Source: Betaproteobacteria bacterium RIFCSPLOWO2_02_FULL_63_19 (GTDB lineage: Bacteria > Pseudomonadota > Gammaproteobacteria > Burkholderiales > SG8-39). Taken from it: a DNA stretch of 64,000 bases. Within the stretch, counting starts at the first letter, position 1; every line of letters starts with the position of its first letter. Position numbers and translations under genes: made by a program. Where the stretch lies: contig MEQX01000028.1 in the NCBI GenBank assembly GCA_001770415.1, forward strand, positions 1 through 64,000, given 5' to 3'. Positions 50,604 to 61,237 of the stretch are shown in pieces. The notes beneath the pieces were generated by a model. It searched no databases. It saw only the letters and a list, made by a program, of their open reading frames with translations, and was not told the DNA's origin.

Positions 50604-51806
50604 GTGAACCCCAACCTGGCCAGATTGCAGCCGTATCCGTTCGAAAGGCTTCGCGCCCTGTACGAGGGCATCGAGCCGAATACCAAGTTGTCACCGATCA
50701 ATCTGTCGATCGGCGAGCCCAAGCACGCGACCCCGGCATTCATCGAACGGACCCTCGCGGACAACTTGAATGGTCTGTCTATCTACCCGCCGACATTGGG
50801 CTCGTTGGAGTTGCGCGAGGCCATCGCCTCCTGGCTGGTGCGCCGTCATGGGCTTGCGACGATCGATGCCACGACCCAGGTCCTGCCCGTGAACGGCTCG
50901 CGCGAAGCGCTGTTTGCCTTTGCGCAGGCCGTGATCGATCCCAGTCGGGGCGAGCCGTTCGTGATCTGCCCCAATCCGTTCTACCAAATTTACGAAGGTT
51001 CCGCGCTGCTCGCCGGTGCGGCACCCTATTTTGTCAATATGACAGCTGCCAACGGCTTCGCCGCGGATTACCAGTCCGTGCCCGAACATGTTTGGAAACG
51101 AACTCAATTGCTGTACGCGTGCTCGCCTTCAAACCCAACCGGCCGTGTGATGAATCTGGACGAGTGGAGCCGGCTGTTCGAACTTTCTGACCGCTACGGG
51201 TTTGTAATCGCTTCGGACGAGTGCTATTCCGAACTGTATTTCCGGGAAGATCAGCCCGCGCTGGGCGCTCTGGCGGCGGCGAATCGACTCGGGCGGGGCC
51301 GCTTTGCGCGGCTGGTGGTTTTTTCCAGCCTATCCAAACGATCGAACGTACCGGGAATGCGATCAGGTTTCGTCGCCGGGGACGCGGCATTGCTGAAATC
51401 GTTTCTGTTGTACCGTACCTATCATGGAAGCGCCATGAGCCCCGCGGTTCAGGCGGCGAGCGCTGCCGCGTGGAAGGACGAGACGCATGTCCGGGAAAAC
51501 CGTCGGCTTTACGCAGAGAAATTCAAAGCAACATTGGGTCTCATCGAGCCGCCGCTTGCTGCCGCAATGCCCGATGGAGGCTTCTACTACTGGATGCGAA
51601 CTCCGATGGGCGCCACCGAATTCGCAGGCGGACTTTACCGCGACTGCAATGTCCAGGTTCTGCCCGGGAGTTTTCTCGCGCGGCAGGCGCAAGGCGTGAA
51701 TCCCGGCGCTGGCTACATTCGCGTCGCCCTTGTGGCGCCGCTCGCCGAGTGCATTGAAGCGGTCGAGCGTATCAATTTGTTTTCAAGGAGATTGAAATCG
51801 TCATGA
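50604..51806 (+). CDS. dapC: Succinyldiaminopimelate transaminase
   Basis: 400 residues. PLP fold type I aminotransferase with [36 protein letters not shown] and the lysine motif [19 protein letters not shown]. The LSKRSN lysine should bind PLP. The start is GTG 50604 with GAG four bases upstream. It overlaps dapD (ATGA), which strengthens the DapC assignment over other class I aminotransferases. Confidence 0.93.
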   Translation: MNPNLARLQPYPFERLRALYEGIEPNTKLSPINLSIGEPKHATPAFIERTLADNLNGLSIYPPTLGSLELREAIASWLVRRHGLATIDATTQVLPVNGSREALFAFAQAVIDPSRGEPFVICPNPFYQIYEGSALLAGAAPYFVNMTAANGFAADYQSVPEHVWKRTQLLYACSPSNPTGRVMNLDEWSRLFELSDRYGFVIASDECYSELYFREDQPALGALAAANRLGRGRFARLVVFSSLSKRSNVPGMRSGFVAGDAALLKSFLLYRTYHGSAMSPAVQAASAAAWKDETHVRENRRLYAEKFKATLGLIEPPLAAAMPDGGFYYWMRTPMGATEFAGGLYRDCNVQVLPGSFLARQAQGVNPGAGYIRVALVAPLAECIEAVERINLFSRRLKSS

Positions 51807-52624
51807 ACGAGCTACAGCCCATCATTGACGGTGCGTGGGAAAACCGAGCCGCGCTGTCCCCCGCGACGACGGACCGACCCCTGCGCGACGCGGTTGAATT
51901 CGTGATCACCGAACTCGACGCCGGCCGGCTGAGGGTCGCCGAAAAGACCTCCGAGGGCTGGATCACCCATCAATGGATCAAGAAGGCGGTGCTCTTGTCG
52001 TTTCGGCTCCAGGACAATACCGTCATGCCCGGAGCTTCGACCCGGTACTATGACAAGGTCGCCACCAAGTTCGACGCCTACAGCGCTTCGGATTTCGCCT
52101 CTGGCGGTTTCCGGGTGGTACCGCCGGCAGTGGCGCGGCGCGGCTCCTATATAGCAAGGAATGTCGTGCTCATGCCATCGTACGTGAACATCGGTGCCTA
52201 CGTCGGTGAAGGCACGATGGTCGACACCTGGGCCACGGTCGGTTCCTGCGCGCAAATCGGCGCGAACGTGCACCTGTCCGGCGGCGTAGGTATAGGGGGC
52301 GTGCTCGAACCGTTGCAGGCCACCCCCACGATAATCGAGGATAACTGCTTCATAGGCGCCCGATCGGAAATCGTCGAGGGCGTCATCGTCGAGGAGAACT
52401 CGGTGGTTTCCATGGGCGTGTTCATCGGCCAGAGCACCAAGATACTGAACCGGGCCTCGGGCGAGATTTCGTACGGTCGCGTCCCGGCAGGTTCGGTCGT
52501 GGTGTCCGGTTCCCTGCCCTCTGCCGATGGAAAATACGGCCTATACTGCGCTGTGATAGTGAAACAGGTGGACGCCGGAACGCGTGCCAAGACCAGCATT
52601 AACGACCTGCTGCGCGGTGACTGA
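51803..52624 (+). CDS. dapD: Tetrahydrodipicolinate N-succinyltransferase
   Basis: 273 residues. Left-handed beta-helix acyltransferase of the succinylase branch to lysine and meso-diaminopimelate. [51 protein letters not shown] and [34 protein letters not shown] are diagnostic. Sixty-four bases separate it from pilU. Confidence 0.97.
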   Translation: MNELQPIIDGAWENRAALSPATTDRPLRDAVEFVITELDAGRLRVAEKTSEGWITHQWIKKAVLLSFRLQDNTVMPGASTRYYDKVATKFDAYSASDFASGGFRVVPPAVARRGSYIARNVVLMPSYVNIGAYVGEGTMVDTWATVGSCAQIGANVHLSGGVGIGGVLEPLQATPTIIEDNCFIGARSEIVEGVIVEENSVVSMGVFIGQSTKILNRASGEISYGRVPAGSVVVSGSLPSADGKYGLYCAVIVKQVDAGTRAKTSINDLLRGD

Positions 52625-52688
52625 CCGGAAACCGTGTAGCACCTCGCTATCGAGTCCATCCTAGCTTAGCCAAGAAGGAGAGCGAACC

Positions 52689-53891
52689 ATGTCGGCAATG
52701 AAACGCCTTTTCCAGCTGATGGCGGAAAAGAAGGCCTCCGACATCTTCATGTCGTCTGGAGCGCCGATCAACATCAAGATCAACGGTATCGCCATTCCCG
52801 TCAACCAGCAGGTCATGGACGGCAACGGCGTCCAGGCGCTGCTGTACGAGGTGCTCACGGATAAGCAGAAGAAAGAATATGAAGACACGCTGGAGCTCAA
52901 CACCGCTTACGCGATGCCAGGCATCGGCAGTTTCCGGATCAGCGCTTTCCGCCAGAAAGGGTCCCAGGCCGTGGTCGTGCGCTACATTCCGGGCGAAGTT
53001 CCGAAGATCGCGAGCCTCGGCGTACCTGAAGTGCTCAAAGAAGTCATCATGGAAAAGCGCGGCCTGGTCCTGATGGTTGGCGCAACGGGCTCGGGAAAAT
53101 CGACGACATTGGCTGCAATGCTCGACTATCGCAACGAGCAGAAGTCCGGCCACATCCTGACCATCGAGGATCCGGTCGAGTTCACCTTCCAGAACAAGAA
53201 GTGCATCGTGAACCAGCGCGAGGTCGGGACCGACACGCTGGACTTCAAGATTGCGCTCAAGAACGCGTTGAGGCAGGCGCCCGACTGCATCCTGATCGGG
53301 GAAGTCCGGGACAAGGAAACGATGACGGCAGCGATCCAGTACGCGCAGTCCGGCCATCTGTGCCTGGCGACGCTGCACGCGAACAACTGCTATCACGCGC
53401 TGAACCGCATCATCAGCTTCTACCCGCTGGAGAACCGGCCCGCGCTGCTGGAGGACCTCTCGGCGACGCTGCGGTGCATCATCTCGCAACGGCTGATCCG
53501 CAACAAAAAGGGGCAGCGCAATGCCGCGGTGGAGGTATTGCTTGCGACGCGCCATATTTCGGAACTCGTGAGCAAAGGAGAAATCAATGAGATCAAGGAA
53601 GCGATGGAAAAGAGCCTATCGCCCGGCTCGCAGACTTTCGAACAATGCCTGTTCGATATGATCCTGGAGGGCAAGATCAGCCAGGACGAAGCGCTCGCCA
53701 ACGCCGACTCGGCGACCAACCTGCTCTGGCTGATCAACAACACCGAGGCCGGCGCGGCAATCAAGGACGCGCAGGCCAAGACTTCTGGCGGCCAGCCCCC
53801 GGCCAAGCCTGAATCCAGGCCGATGTCCGACGGAGGCGCCTCGTTCAGCGATTTCAAACTCGATACCGGCGAAGTCGAGGCGCATCACTGA
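52689..53891 (+). CDS. pilU: Type IV pilus retraction ATPase PilU
   Basis: 400 residues. PilT-family motor: Walker [10 protein letters not shown] at 131-139, the Asp box [12 protein letters not shown], Walker [13 protein letters not shown] and the His box [11 protein letters not shown]. The length and the C-terminal tail past residue 345 with [16 protein letters not shown] favour PilU over PilT. The TGATG junction with dapE couples their translation. No other pilus gene is in the window; PilU usually works with PilT. Confidence 0.9.
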   Translation: MSAMKRLFQLMAEKKASDIFMSSGAPINIKINGIAIPVNQQVMDGNGVQALLYEVLTDKQKKEYEDTLELNTAYAMPGIGSFRISAFRQKGSQAVVVRYIPGEVPKIASLGVPEVLKEVIMEKRGLVLMVGATGSGKSTTLAAMLDYRNEQKSGHILTIEDPVEFTFQNKKCIVNQREVGTDTLDFKIALKNALRQAPDCILIGEVRDKETMTAAIQYAQSGHLCLATLHANNCYHALNRIISFYPLENRPALLEDLSATLRCIISQRLIRNKKGQRNAAVEVLLATRHISELVSKGEINEIKEAMEKSLSPGSQTFEQCLFDMILEGKISQDEALANADSATNLLWLINNTEAGAAIKDAQAKTSGGQPPAKPESRPMSDGGASFSDFKLDTGEVEAHH

Positions 53892-55039
53892 TGGCGGGAC
53901 CGCGAGCGGACAGCGCGACGCTTCGGCTCGCGCGTGAACTGATCCTGCGCCGCTCGATTACTCCTGATGATGCCGGGTGTCAGGAACTGCTCGCGGCGCG
54001 GCTCGATCCGGTTGGCTTCGCTGTCGAGCGAATCCCGTGCGGCGAGGTGTCCAACCTGTGGGTACGCCGGGGACGCGGGGCGCCGCTGGTGTGTTTTGCC
54101 GGGCACACGGATGTCGTTCCCACCGGCCCGCTCGACCAGTGGCTGTCCGATCCGTTCGTCCCCACCGAACGTGATGGAGCCCTCTATGGCCGCGGCGCGG
54201 CCGACATGAAAAGTTCCATCGCCGCCTTCGTGACCGCGGCGGAATCGTTCCTGACACGGTATCCCGGCCACCGCGGCTCGATCGCCATGCTCATCACCTC
54301 GGATGAGGAAGGCGTCGCGCTGGATGGAACCGTGCGCGTTATCGAGCGCCTCAAGCAGCGCGGTGAGCGGATCGATTACGCCCTCGTCGGCGAGCCCACG
54401 TCGGAACTGCGCTTCGGCGACACCGTGAAAAACGGGCGCCGAGGTTCTTTGTCGGCCCGGCTGCGCATACGAGGTGTTCAAGGACACGTTGCCTATCCGC
54501 AACATGCGCGCAACCCGGTGCACCTGGGGGCACCAGCGCTTGCGGAACTCGCCGGCATCGAGTGGGATCGGGGCAACGAGTACTTTCCATCGACGACCTG
54601 GCAGGTCTCGAATGTTCATGCCGGAACCGGCGCCGCCAATGTCATCCCCGGCGAAGTGGAAGTCCTGTGCAATTTTCGTTTCGGGACGGCAAGCAGCGTG
54701 GACGAACTGAAGCGCCGCATGCATTCGGTACTCGATCGCCACGGGCTTGACTACAGTATCGATTGGACTCTTTCAGCGGTGTCGTTTCTGACTCCGCCAG
54801 GCGACCTGGTCGACAAATTCTCAACGGCGATTCACGAGGTCATCGGTATCCGACCTGATGTGTCGACAACCGGCGGCACGTCGGACGGCCGCTTCATCGC
54901 CGAAATCTGCGACCAGATCGTGGAATTCGGCCCCGTCAACGCCTCGATCCACAAGCTGAACGAGCATATCCGGATCGACGACATCGACGCGCTACATGCC
55001 GTCTACCTCCGGGCGCTGGAAAAACTGCTTGTCATCTGA
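53891..55039 (+). CDS. dapE: Succinyl-diaminopimelate desuccinylase
   Basis: 382 residues. Dinuclear zinc M20 peptidase-fold hydrolase of the DAP pathway. Ligand motifs are [45 protein letters not shown] and the C-terminal [13 protein letters not shown]. It reuses the last base of the pilU stop as its ATG (TGATG). Together with dapC and dapD it gives the whole succinylase branch in one operon. Confidence 0.96.
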   Translation: MAGPRADSATLRLARELILRRSITPDDAGCQELLAARLDPVGFAVERIPCGEVSNLWVRRGRGAPLVCFAGHTDVVPTGPLDQWLSDPFVPTERDGALYGRGAADMKSSIAAFVTAAESFLTRYPGHRGSIAMLITSDEEGVALDGTVRVIERLKQRGERIDYALVGEPTSELRFGDTVKNGRRGSLSARLRIRGVQGHVAYPQHARNPVHLGAPALAELAGIEWDRGNEYFPSTTWQVSNVHAGTGAANVIPGEVEVLCNFRFGTASSVDELKRRMHSVLDRHGLDYSIDWTLSAVSFLTPPGDLVDKFSTAIHEVIGIRPDVSTTGGTSDGRFIAEICDQIVEFGPVNASIHKLNEHIRIDDIDALHAVYLRALEKLLVI

Positions 55040-55046
55040 GGCGTTG

Positions 55047-55961
55047 ATGCGCCGGAAATCAGGCGGCGACGATACGCCGCAACTCACCACGCTTGGCGAC
55101 TGGCTGCACTACGCCGAGCGGCGTTTCCGCCACGCCCGCCTGTTCTTCGGCCACGGCACAGACAATGCGCACGACGAAGCAGCGTGGCTGCTTCTGCATG
55201 TGGTCCGCCAGTTCCATGCTGATCTCAGCGCGGCATTGCCGCGCGTTCTCAATGCTGCGCAACGTCGCCGAGCCCGCTGGTTGATCGAAAAGCGCATTGC
55301 CAGCCGTAAGCCGCTCGCCTATCTGCTTCACGAGGCCTGGCTCGGCGAGCACCGTTTCTACGTCGATGAACGCGTGGTCGTACCGCGTTCGCACATTGCC
55401 GAGCTGCTCCGGAACGCCCTCGCGCCATGGGTCCGATTCCCCGCGCGGGTACGTGGCGCGCTCGACATGTGCACGGGCTCGGGCTGCCTCGCCGTGTTGC
55501 TTGCGCTTGCCTTTCCGCGTGCGACGGTCGACGCGGCAGACGTCGAAGCGTCGGCGCTCGCGGTGGCCCGGCGCAACGTGAAAGCATACGGATTGCAGCA
55601 ACGGGTACGGCTGTTGCGATCCGATTTGTTCGACAAGCTTGGCAAGGCCCGCTACGACGTCATCATCGCGAATCCGCCTTACGTCGACGCGCAGGTCATG
55701 GATCGTCTTCCGTCGGAATACCAGCGCGAGCCGCGTATTGCACTAGCCGGCGGCCGCGATGGGCTTGCATTCGTGCGACGGATACTGTCCGACGCGCCGG
55801 GACATCTTGCGCCGCGAGGCATTCTACTGGTGGAAATCGGCAACAATCGCCAGGCGCTCGAGCGCGCATATCCAATGCTGCCGTTTGTGTGGCTCCGGAC
55901 CGGTGCCGGCGGCGACCATGTCTTTCTGCTCACACGCGCGCAAATTCCTTCGGCGGCCTGA
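55047..55961 (+). CDS. prmB: Ribosomal protein L3 glutamine methyltransferase PrmB
   Basis: 304 residues from ATG 55047, seven bases after dapE. HemK-family N5-glutamine methyltransferase: LDMCTGSGCLAVLLALAFP (SAM site), DAADVEASALAVARRN, and the catalytic VIIANPPYVDAQVM. The N-terminal helical domain with RKPLAYLLHEAWLGEHRFYVDERVVVPR favours PrmB (L3) over PrmC (release factors). Confidence 0.93.
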   Translation: MRRKSGGDDTPQLTTLGDWLHYAERRFRHARLFFGHGTDNAHDEAAWLLLHVVRQFHADLSAALPRVLNAAQRRRARWLIEKRIASRKPLAYLLHEAWLGEHRFYVDERVVVPRSHIAELLRNALAPWVRFPARVRGALDMCTGSGCLAVLLALAFPRATVDAADVEASALAVARRNVKAYGLQQRVRLLRSDLFDKLGKARYDVIIANPPYVDAQVMDRLPSEYQREPRIALAGGRDGLAFVRRILSDAPGHLAPRGILLVEIGNNRQALERAYPMLPFVWLRTGAGGDHVFLLTRAQIPSAA

Positions 55962-56482
55962 AGAACATTCGCTGCTAGCGAAACAGGCCGACAACCCGAA
56001 ACAGATTCATGGCTCCGTGACGCAGCGCCGATGCGCGCGGATCGGCCACCGAAACGACGCCGCGAGCAACGTCTGGCTCAGCACGATGCCGACCATACTG
56101 ACCAGTGCGCTGCCCCCGACTACTCCGCGCGCCCGTCCAGGCAGTTCAAAGTTGGACCAGTTCATTTAGTTGAATTCTGATGAACGGTGTCGATCCCCTG
56201 ACTCACACAAATGTTGACTTCTGCCGTGGCGGCGATTGCGGGCGAGGTGCCGCAAGTGCGCGGTCCCCCCGGCGCCGTGTGCGCCGGGGGTGTGCGCAAA
56301 GCTTACCGTCGATAAGCCCGGGCATTCGAACAAACGATGAAACAAGATAAGGCGGTTGCCGGTCCAGTTCGACGAACCGTCGCTCGGGTGCAGCCGCGCC
56401 CGGGCCGCCTCCTGTCAGGCGGCCTGCTTGGACTGGCCCTGCAACTCCGCGTCGAGCCGTGCGGTTCGCGCCAAACGGGAAG
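55962..56482. other. Gene-poor region before the tRNA cluster
   Basis: Roughly 520 bases with no convincing gene. A 52-codon minus-strand frame (56006-56164) has no recognisable family. Two strong hairpins stand out: the 10-base stem at 56266-56290, and GGCCGCC/GGCGGCC at 56403-56409/56418-56424. The latter lies downstream of tRNA-His on its strand and could be a processing or termination structure, although no T-run follows. Confidence 0.4.
56266..56290. repeat. Perfect 10-base-pair hairpin, five-base loop
   Basis: CCCCCGGCGC, loop CGTGT, GCGCCGGGGG. Extremely stable and without a T-run on either strand. It lies 193 bases beyond the 3' end of tRNA-His. Confidence 0.6.
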
Positions 56483-56558
56483 TGGGGTGGCGGATGGGAT
56501 TCGAACCCACAACAACTGGAATCACAATCCAGGACTCTACCATTGAGCTACCGCCACC
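56483..56558 (-). tRNA. tRNA-His (GTG)
   Basis: 76 bases including G-1 and an encoded CCA. The anticodon stem-loop CTGGA-TTGTGAT-TCCAG gives anticodon GTG. The D-arm TAGCTCAATGGTAGAG and T-arm GTGGGTTCGAATCCCAT are canonical. The extra 5' G opposite the discriminator C is specific for tRNA-His. Confidence 0.97.
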
Positions 56559-56622
56559 ACTGCATGCCAATAACCGTCAATCATCTTCGCTCTGGTCGCC
56601 AGCGCCGCTACCCCAGCGCGTT

Positions 56623-56700
56623 TGGCGTGCCCGGCGGGACTCGAACCCACAACCCCCAGCTTAGAAGGCTGGTGCTCTATCCGGGTTGAGCTACGGGCAC
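56623..56700 (-). tRNA. tRNA-Arg (TCT)
   Basis: 78 bases with encoded CCA. The acceptor GTGCCCG pairs with CGGGCAC, and the anticodon loop CCAGC-CTTCTAA-GCTGG gives TCT, reading AGA/AGG. The T-arm has GGGTTCGAGTCCC. Confidence 0.96.
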
Positions 56701-56749
56701 TTAACCAGACATGAAATGCCTACCCGCACGGGGCCGACTCTCACGTATC

Positions 56750-56826
56750 TGGTCGGGGTGGAGAGATTCGAACTCCCGACATCTTGCTCCCAAAGCAAGC
56801 GCGCTACCGGGCTGCGCTACACCCCG
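56750..56826 (-). tRNA. tRNA-Pro (TGG)
   Basis: 77 bases with encoded CCA. The acceptor CGGGGTG pairs with CACCCCG, and the anticodon loop CTTGC-TTTGGGA-GCAAG gives TGG, reading CCA/CCG and others. The three tRNA genes are probably one transcript in the order Pro, Arg, His. Confidence 0.97.
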
Positions 56827-56955
56827 AGGAGGCGGCTATTCTACGCCCCGCGGAGGGGTAGTTCAACGAACTCCGTTGCCGGCTCGTTTTCGCTTGCTCG
56901 ACATGCCCATTTCTGGTATCAAGACGCCTTGGTTTTTTGTTTGGAGCTTAGGCCA

Positions 56956-57375
56956 TTGGAACTGCAGCACAAGACATTACCGCCCTACGTTCCCAAGAAG
57001 GGCGAGCAATACATGAATCCCCGGCAGCGAGCACACTTTCGCAAGATGCTCGAAATGCTGAAGGAAGAGTTGTTGGAAGACATCGATCGCACAGTGCAGA
57101 CGATGCAAGAAGATGCGACGGTCTTCGCGGATCCAAACGATCGCGCCAGCCAGGAATCGGACATCGCAACAGAACTCCGCAACCGGGATCGCGAGCGCAA
57201 GCTGATCAGGAAGATCGACGAAACCATTGCGCGCATTGACAACGGTGACTACGGCTATTGCGATAAGTGTGGCGTCGAGATCGGCCTTAAGAGGATAGAG
57301 GTGCGGCCGACCGCAACGCTGTGCATCGACTGCAAGACCCTGGACGAACTGCGCGAGCGTCAGCTCGCCCGATGA
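56956..57375 (+). CDS. dksA: RNA polymerase-binding factor DksA
   Basis: 139 residues from a TTG at 56956, which has GGAG nine bases upstream; ATG 57013 would remove the conserved [11 protein letters not shown] lead-in. DksA with ppGpp resets promoter choice in the stringent response. The coiled-coil tip keeps Asp59 and Asp62 ([10 protein letters not shown]), equivalent to the essential pair in E. coli. The zinc finger has Cys102, Cys105, Cys123 and Cys126. It converges with pnp. Confidence 0.93.
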   Translation: MELQHKTLPPYVPKKGEQYMNPRQRAHFRKMLEMLKEELLEDIDRTVQTMQEDATVFADPNDRASQESDIATELRNRDRERKLIRKIDETIARIDNGDYGYCDKCGVEIGLKRIEVRPTATLCIDCKTLDELRERQLAR

Positions 57376-57447
57376 CATCGCGGCCTGCTGCCCACAGGAA
57401 GCCAGGGTTTCTGCCGTAACTAACGCCGGGCTCAAACCAGGCAAAAG

Positions 57448-57474
57448 AAGAAGGGCGCCGGAGGCGCCCTTCTT
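57448..57474. terminator. Bidirectional terminator between dksA and pnp
   Basis: A 12-base perfect stem AAGAAGGGCGCC/GGCGCCCTTCTT with a three-base loop lies between the convergent genes. The A/T-rich outer part gives short T-runs on both strands. Confidence 0.8.
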
Positions 57475-57495
57475 CCTGCACGCACACCTCGTCGA

Positions 57496-59637
57496 TCAGC
57501 TTGACGCGGCTGGTGCCGTCGGCGCGGCGGGTGCCGGTGCTGCTTCCTTGACAGCCTTCATCGACAGGCGCACACGTCCCTTTTCATCGGCTTCGAGTAC
57601 CTTGACCTTTATGATCTGACCTTCCTTGAGGTGGTCGGACACATTGTTGACACGCTCATGACTGATCTGCGAAATATGCAGCAGCCCGTCTTTGCCAGGC
57701 AACAACTGCACGATGGCACCAAAATCGAGTAGCTTGAGTACCGTACCGTCGTACACCCGGCCGATCTCGACGTCTGCAGTGATGTCTTCGATGCGTTTCT
57801 TCGCGGCCGCACCTCCCTCGGAACTGACGCATGCAATGGATATCGTGCCGTCATCGGTGATCTCGATGGTCGTTCCGGTTTCCTCCTGGATGCCTCTGAT
57901 TACCATTCCTCCCTTGCCGATTACGTCACGAATCTTCTCAGGGTTGATCTTCATCTTGATAATGCGCGGAGCAAAGCTCGATATTTCGCTGCGAGACCCG
58001 TCCAGCGCCTCACCCATGATCTTGAGGATGTGCAGACGCCCCTCGCGCGCCTGAGCAAGCGCGACCTGCATGATCTCCTTGGTGATCCCCTCAATCTTGA
58101 TATCCATTTGCAGCGCGGTAATGCCGGCTTCCGTGCCTGCAACCTTGAAATCCATATCGCCTAGATGGTCTTCGTCGCCGAGGATGTCGGACAGCACTGC
58201 GAAACGGTTGCCTTCCTTGATCAGTCCCATCGCAATACCCGCGACGTGCGCTTTCATCGGGACCCCGGCATCCATGAGTGCAAGGCTCGATCCGCAGACG
58301 CTGGCCATCGAAGACGAACCATTGGATTCGGTCACTTCCGACACGACGCGGATCGAATAGGCAAACTCCTCTGGGCCGGGCAGCGTTGCCAGAATTGCCC
58401 GTTTGGCAAGACGCCCGTGGCCGACTTCGCGGCGCTTGGGCGCATTCATGCGGCCGGTTTCGCCGGTTGCGTACGGGGGCATGTTGTAGTGGAGCATGAA
58501 GCGCTCCTTGTACTCGCCCATCAGCGCGTCGATGATCTGTTGATCGCGTCCGGTTCCGAGCGTTGCCACGACGAGAGCTTGCGTTTCCCCGCGCGTAAAC
58601 AGCGCCGATCCGTGCGTGCGTGGTAGCACCCCGACGCGAACGCTGATGGGTCGCACCGCGCGGGTATCCCTACCGTCGATTCGCGGCTCTCCGTCCAGGA
58701 TCTGGTTGCGAACGATCTTTCCTTCGAGCCCAAAAATGATGTCGCCGACGAGATTCGAATCGAGTGGCGTTTCGGCGTCGGCGTTTACCTGGACCATGAG
58801 CTTGGCCCGGATCTCCTCCAACCGCGTGTTTCGAGCCTGTTTTTGGCGCAGGCGGTAGGCCTCGCGGAAATCGCTTTCGGCAAGTTCCGCAATCCGGCCG
58901 ACCAGCGAATCGTGCCTTTCCGCCGGTTTCCAGTCCCAGACCGGTTTCGCCGCCATGTCGGCGAGCTCGTTAATAGCCTGAATTGCGGTCTGCATCTGCC
59001 CGTGCCCGAACACTACCGAACCGAGCATGATGTCTTCGGAGAGTTCCCGTGCCTCCGACTCGACCATGAGCACGGCGTGTTCAGTACCAGCGACTACGAG
59101 ATTCAGCGCGCTAGTGCTGAGTTGGGTCGCAGTCGGATTCAGTACGTACTGACCGTCGAGATAACCGACGCGCGCCGCCCCGATGGGACCGTTGAACGGG
59201 ATGCCGGAAAGGGTCAGCGCGGCAGACACGCCGATCATTGCCGGAATGTCGGGATCAACCTCCGGGTTGACCGACATCACCATCGCTATCACCTGGATCT
59301 CGTTATAGAAACCGTCGGGAAACAAGGGCCGGATGGGTCGGTCGATAAGGCGCGACGTCAAAACTTCCTTCTCTGAAGGTCTGCCTTCCCGCTTGAAAAA
59401 ACCTCCCGGAATCTTGCCCGCGGCATACGTCTTTTCCACGTAGTCGACCGTGAGCGGGAAGAAAGCTTGACCGGGTTTTGGCTCGCGTTTGCCGACGACG
59501 GTGCACAGGACAACGGTGTCGTCCATGTTGACCATGACAGCAGCGTCCGCCTGGCGGGCGATCTCACCCGTTTCCAGCGTAACTTGATGCGCGCCGTAGC
59601 GAAATGATTTGGTAACAGGCTTCAAAGACATAGACAT
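57496..59637 (-). CDS. pnp: Polynucleotide phosphorylase
   Basis: 713 residues. 3'-5' phosphorolytic exoribonuclease of the degradosome. Two RNase PH domains (for example [29 protein letters not shown] and [19 protein letters not shown]), a KH domain ([15 protein letters not shown]) and an S1 domain ([20 protein letters not shown]) are in order. The hairpin between rpsO and pnp may allow RNase III-type control as in E. coli; that is inferred. Confidence 0.97.
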   Translation of the reverse strand: MSMSLKPVTKSFRYGAHQVTLETGEIARQADAAVMVNMDDTVVLCTVVGKREPKPGQAFFPLTVDYVEKTYAAGKIPGGFFKREGRPSEKEVLTSRLIDRPIRPLFPDGFYNEIQVIAMVMSVNPEVDPDIPAMIGVSAALTLSGIPFNGPIGAARVGYLDGQYVLNPTATQLSTSALNLVVAGTEHAVLMVESEARELSEDIMLGSVVFGHGQMQTAIQAINELADMAAKPVWDWKPAERHDSLVGRIAELAESDFREAYRLRQKQARNTRLEEIRAKLMVQVNADAETPLDSNLVGDIIFGLEGKIVRNQILDGEPRIDGRDTRAVRPISVRVGVLPRTHGSALFTRGETQALVVATLGTGRDQQIIDALMGEYKERFMLHYNMPPYATGETGRMNAPKRREVGHGRLAKRAILATLPGPEEFAYSIRVVSEVTESNGSSSMASVCGSSLALMDAGVPMKAHVAGIAMGLIKEGNRFAVLSDILGDEDHLGDMDFKVAGTEAGITALQMDIKIEGITKEIMQVALAQAREGRLHILKIMGEALDGSRSEISSFAPRIIKMKINPEKIRDVIGKGGMVIRGIQEETGTTIEITDDGTISIACVSSEGGAAAKKRIEDITADVEIGRVYDGTVLKLLDFGAIVQLLPGKDGLLHISQISHERVNNVSDHLKEGQIIKVKVLEADEKGRVRLSMKAVKEAAPAPAAPTAPAASS

Positions 59638-59715
59638 GAATTTTCCGATTTGGATTGCGCAGGTGGGGTGCGATTGCTTCCGCGCCGGTTTGTGGGACGA
59701 ACGCCCAACCTAAAA

Positions 59716-59741
59716 CGCCCACCGGCAAAACCGCGTGGGCG
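59716..59741 (-). terminator. Hairpin between rpsO and pnp
   Basis: CGCCCAC-CGG, loop CAAAA, CCG-C-GTGGGCG, followed on the minus strand by TTTTA. It sits just after rpsO and ahead of pnp, the place of the rpsO terminator in E. coli; partial read-through would feed pnp. Confidence 0.65.
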
Positions 59742-59754
59742 CTGACAGGAACGA

Positions 59755-60024
59755 TTATTTTCGCAGGCCAAGCTTGTCAATAAGCTGCCGGTACTTGTCG
59801 GCATTCTTGCGCTTCAAGTAATCAAGCAGCTTGCGCCGTTGGCTGACGAGAGTGAGTAGCCCCCGTCGCGAATGGTGGTCCTTGATATTCGTCTTGAAAT
59901 GGCCCGCGAGGCTATTGATGCGCGCCGTCAGCAGGGCCACCTGCACTTCCGGCGACCCGGTGTCGCCCTGGGCGCGCTGGTGGGTCGAGATTATTTGCGC
60001 CTTTTGCGCAACCGTAACTGGCAT
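59755..60024 (-). CDS. rpsO: 30S ribosomal protein S15
   Basis: 89 residues from ATG 60024. [56 protein letters not shown] is the S15 signature. GGAG lies nine bases upstream, and the spacer to the ATG is part of an 8-base inverted repeat in the leader. It follows truB in the usual order. Confidence 0.97.
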   Translation of the reverse strand: MPVTVAQKAQIISTHQRAQGDTGSPEVQVALLTARINSLAGHFKTNIKDHHSRRGLLTLVSQRRKLLDYLKRKNADKYRQLIDKLGLRK

Positions 60025-60026
60025 TC

Positions 60027-60068
60027 GAATTCGCTCCGTCGTAAAACACGTCATTTTAAGGCGAATTC
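60027..60068 (-). promoter_or_regulatory. rpsO leader hairpin overlapping the RBS spacer
   Basis: GAATTCGC (60027-60034) and GCGAATTC (60061-60068) can pair perfectly. A smaller TAAAA/TTTTA helix lies inside the loop. One strand of the main helix is the spacer between GGAG and the rpsO ATG. S15 autorepression through its leader is well known; whether this structure binds S15 is inferred. Confidence 0.45.
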
Positions 60069-60129
60069 AGCAGGTTCCACAAGGGTTTCGGCCAAGTCCC
60101 CGAGATTCGAGTGAGGCGCCATCTTGCTC

Positions 60130-61050
60130 TCAGACTGCCGTGAGAAGGCGCTTGGGATGTATCAGGCCAACTGCGTCGGCCAACGCCAATCCGAGGAATT
60201 CTCCGTCCTTCGCGTAGACCCGTACCCGGCCAGATGAAGTTCGGTCATCGGTCGGACCCTGAGGCGGCTCGACAGGCCGTCCATGCAAAAAAGCTGTTTG
60301 CAGATGTTCAGGCAGCCGTACCGCCGGCAGATGCCGAACCAGGACGTCGACCGGAAGCAACAGCCCGACGCGTTGTGCGATATCGAGCGCCTCGATATCC
60401 TCGAGTCGATGGGCTTGATCAAGGCTAAACGAACCCACCTCAGTCCTGACCAATCCAACGAGGTGTGCGCCGCACCCAAGCGCTTCGCCGACATCTTCGG
60501 CGAGCGTACGCACATAAGTGCCTTTGCTGCACGAGACCGAAAGCGTTGCACGGTCGCCCCTAAATTCGTCGAGTAACAAAGCGCTGATGCTGACCGTTCG
60601 GGCGGTCCTTTCAACCGCGACGCCCTTGCGTGCGTATTCGTACAGCGGCCGCCCGTCTCGTTTCAGCGCCGAATACATCGGCGGAACCTGGCTAATCTGT
60701 CCCCTGAATCGCGTTAACACCGCCTCGAACTGTTCGCGACTCACCGCCACCGGTCTTCTCTCCAGGATCTCGCCTTCGGCATCTCCCGTCGCCGTTCGCT
60801 CTCCCAGCAACAGGTGAGCGACATAGCCTTTGCCCGCATCGATCGCCTCACTGGAAAACTTGGTGGCGTCCCCGAAACACAGGACCAGCAGTCCGCCTGC
60901 CATTGGGTCAAGGGTTCCCGTATGCCCACCGCGCTCCGCTTGCAGCAGACGACGTGCTCGCTGCAGTGCCGCGTTGGAACTGATGCCGGAAGGCTTATTT
61001 AGCAGCAGCACCCCGTCAATACGACGCCCGTGCCGGCGTTTTGTGGTCAT
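60130..61050 (-). CDS. truB: tRNA pseudouridine-55 synthase
   Basis: 306 residues from ATG 61050. DGVLLLNKPSGISSNAALQ and GHTGTLDPMAGGLLVLCFGDATKF, with the catalytic Asp in GTLDP, and CSKGTYVRTLAEDVGEALG are diagnostic; a PUA-like tail follows. It should directly follow rbfA in the conserved operon, but here about 1 kb with an opposite-strand gene intervenes. Confidence 0.96.
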   Translation of the reverse strand: MTTKRRHGRRIDGVLLLNKPSGISSNAALQRARRLLQAERGGHTGTLDPMAGGLLVLCFGDATKFSSEAIDAGKGYVAHLLLGERTATGDAEGEILERRPVAVSREQFEAVLTRFRGQISQVPPMYSALKRDGRPLYEYARKGVAVERTARTVSISALLLDEFRGDRATLSVSCSKGTYVRTLAEDVGEALGCGAHLVGLVRTEVGSFSLDQAHRLEDIEALDIAQRVGLLLPVDVLVRHLPAVRLPEHLQTAFLHGRPVEPPQGPTDDRTSSGRVRVYAKDGEFLGLALADAVGLIHPKRLLTAV

Positions 61051-61237
61051 GGTGGGAAGATTCCTGAAGGGGCGCGATTCTAGCACCCTATCCCGCAGGA
61101 AAAATCAATCTGTCCGCTTCGCCCAGCAACGTTGTTCTCGTGTCTGCTGAAATCCGAATCTCTATCGGCGCATATAAACATCGGACTTCCGTATGGCTAG
61201 AATAGGAAAACTTGAAACATGATACCTGGGAAAATCG

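Noticed and set aside
56006-56164. 52-codon minus-strand frame with a hydrophobic stretch
   Set aside because: No ribosome binding site or family resemblance; too short to support as a gene.
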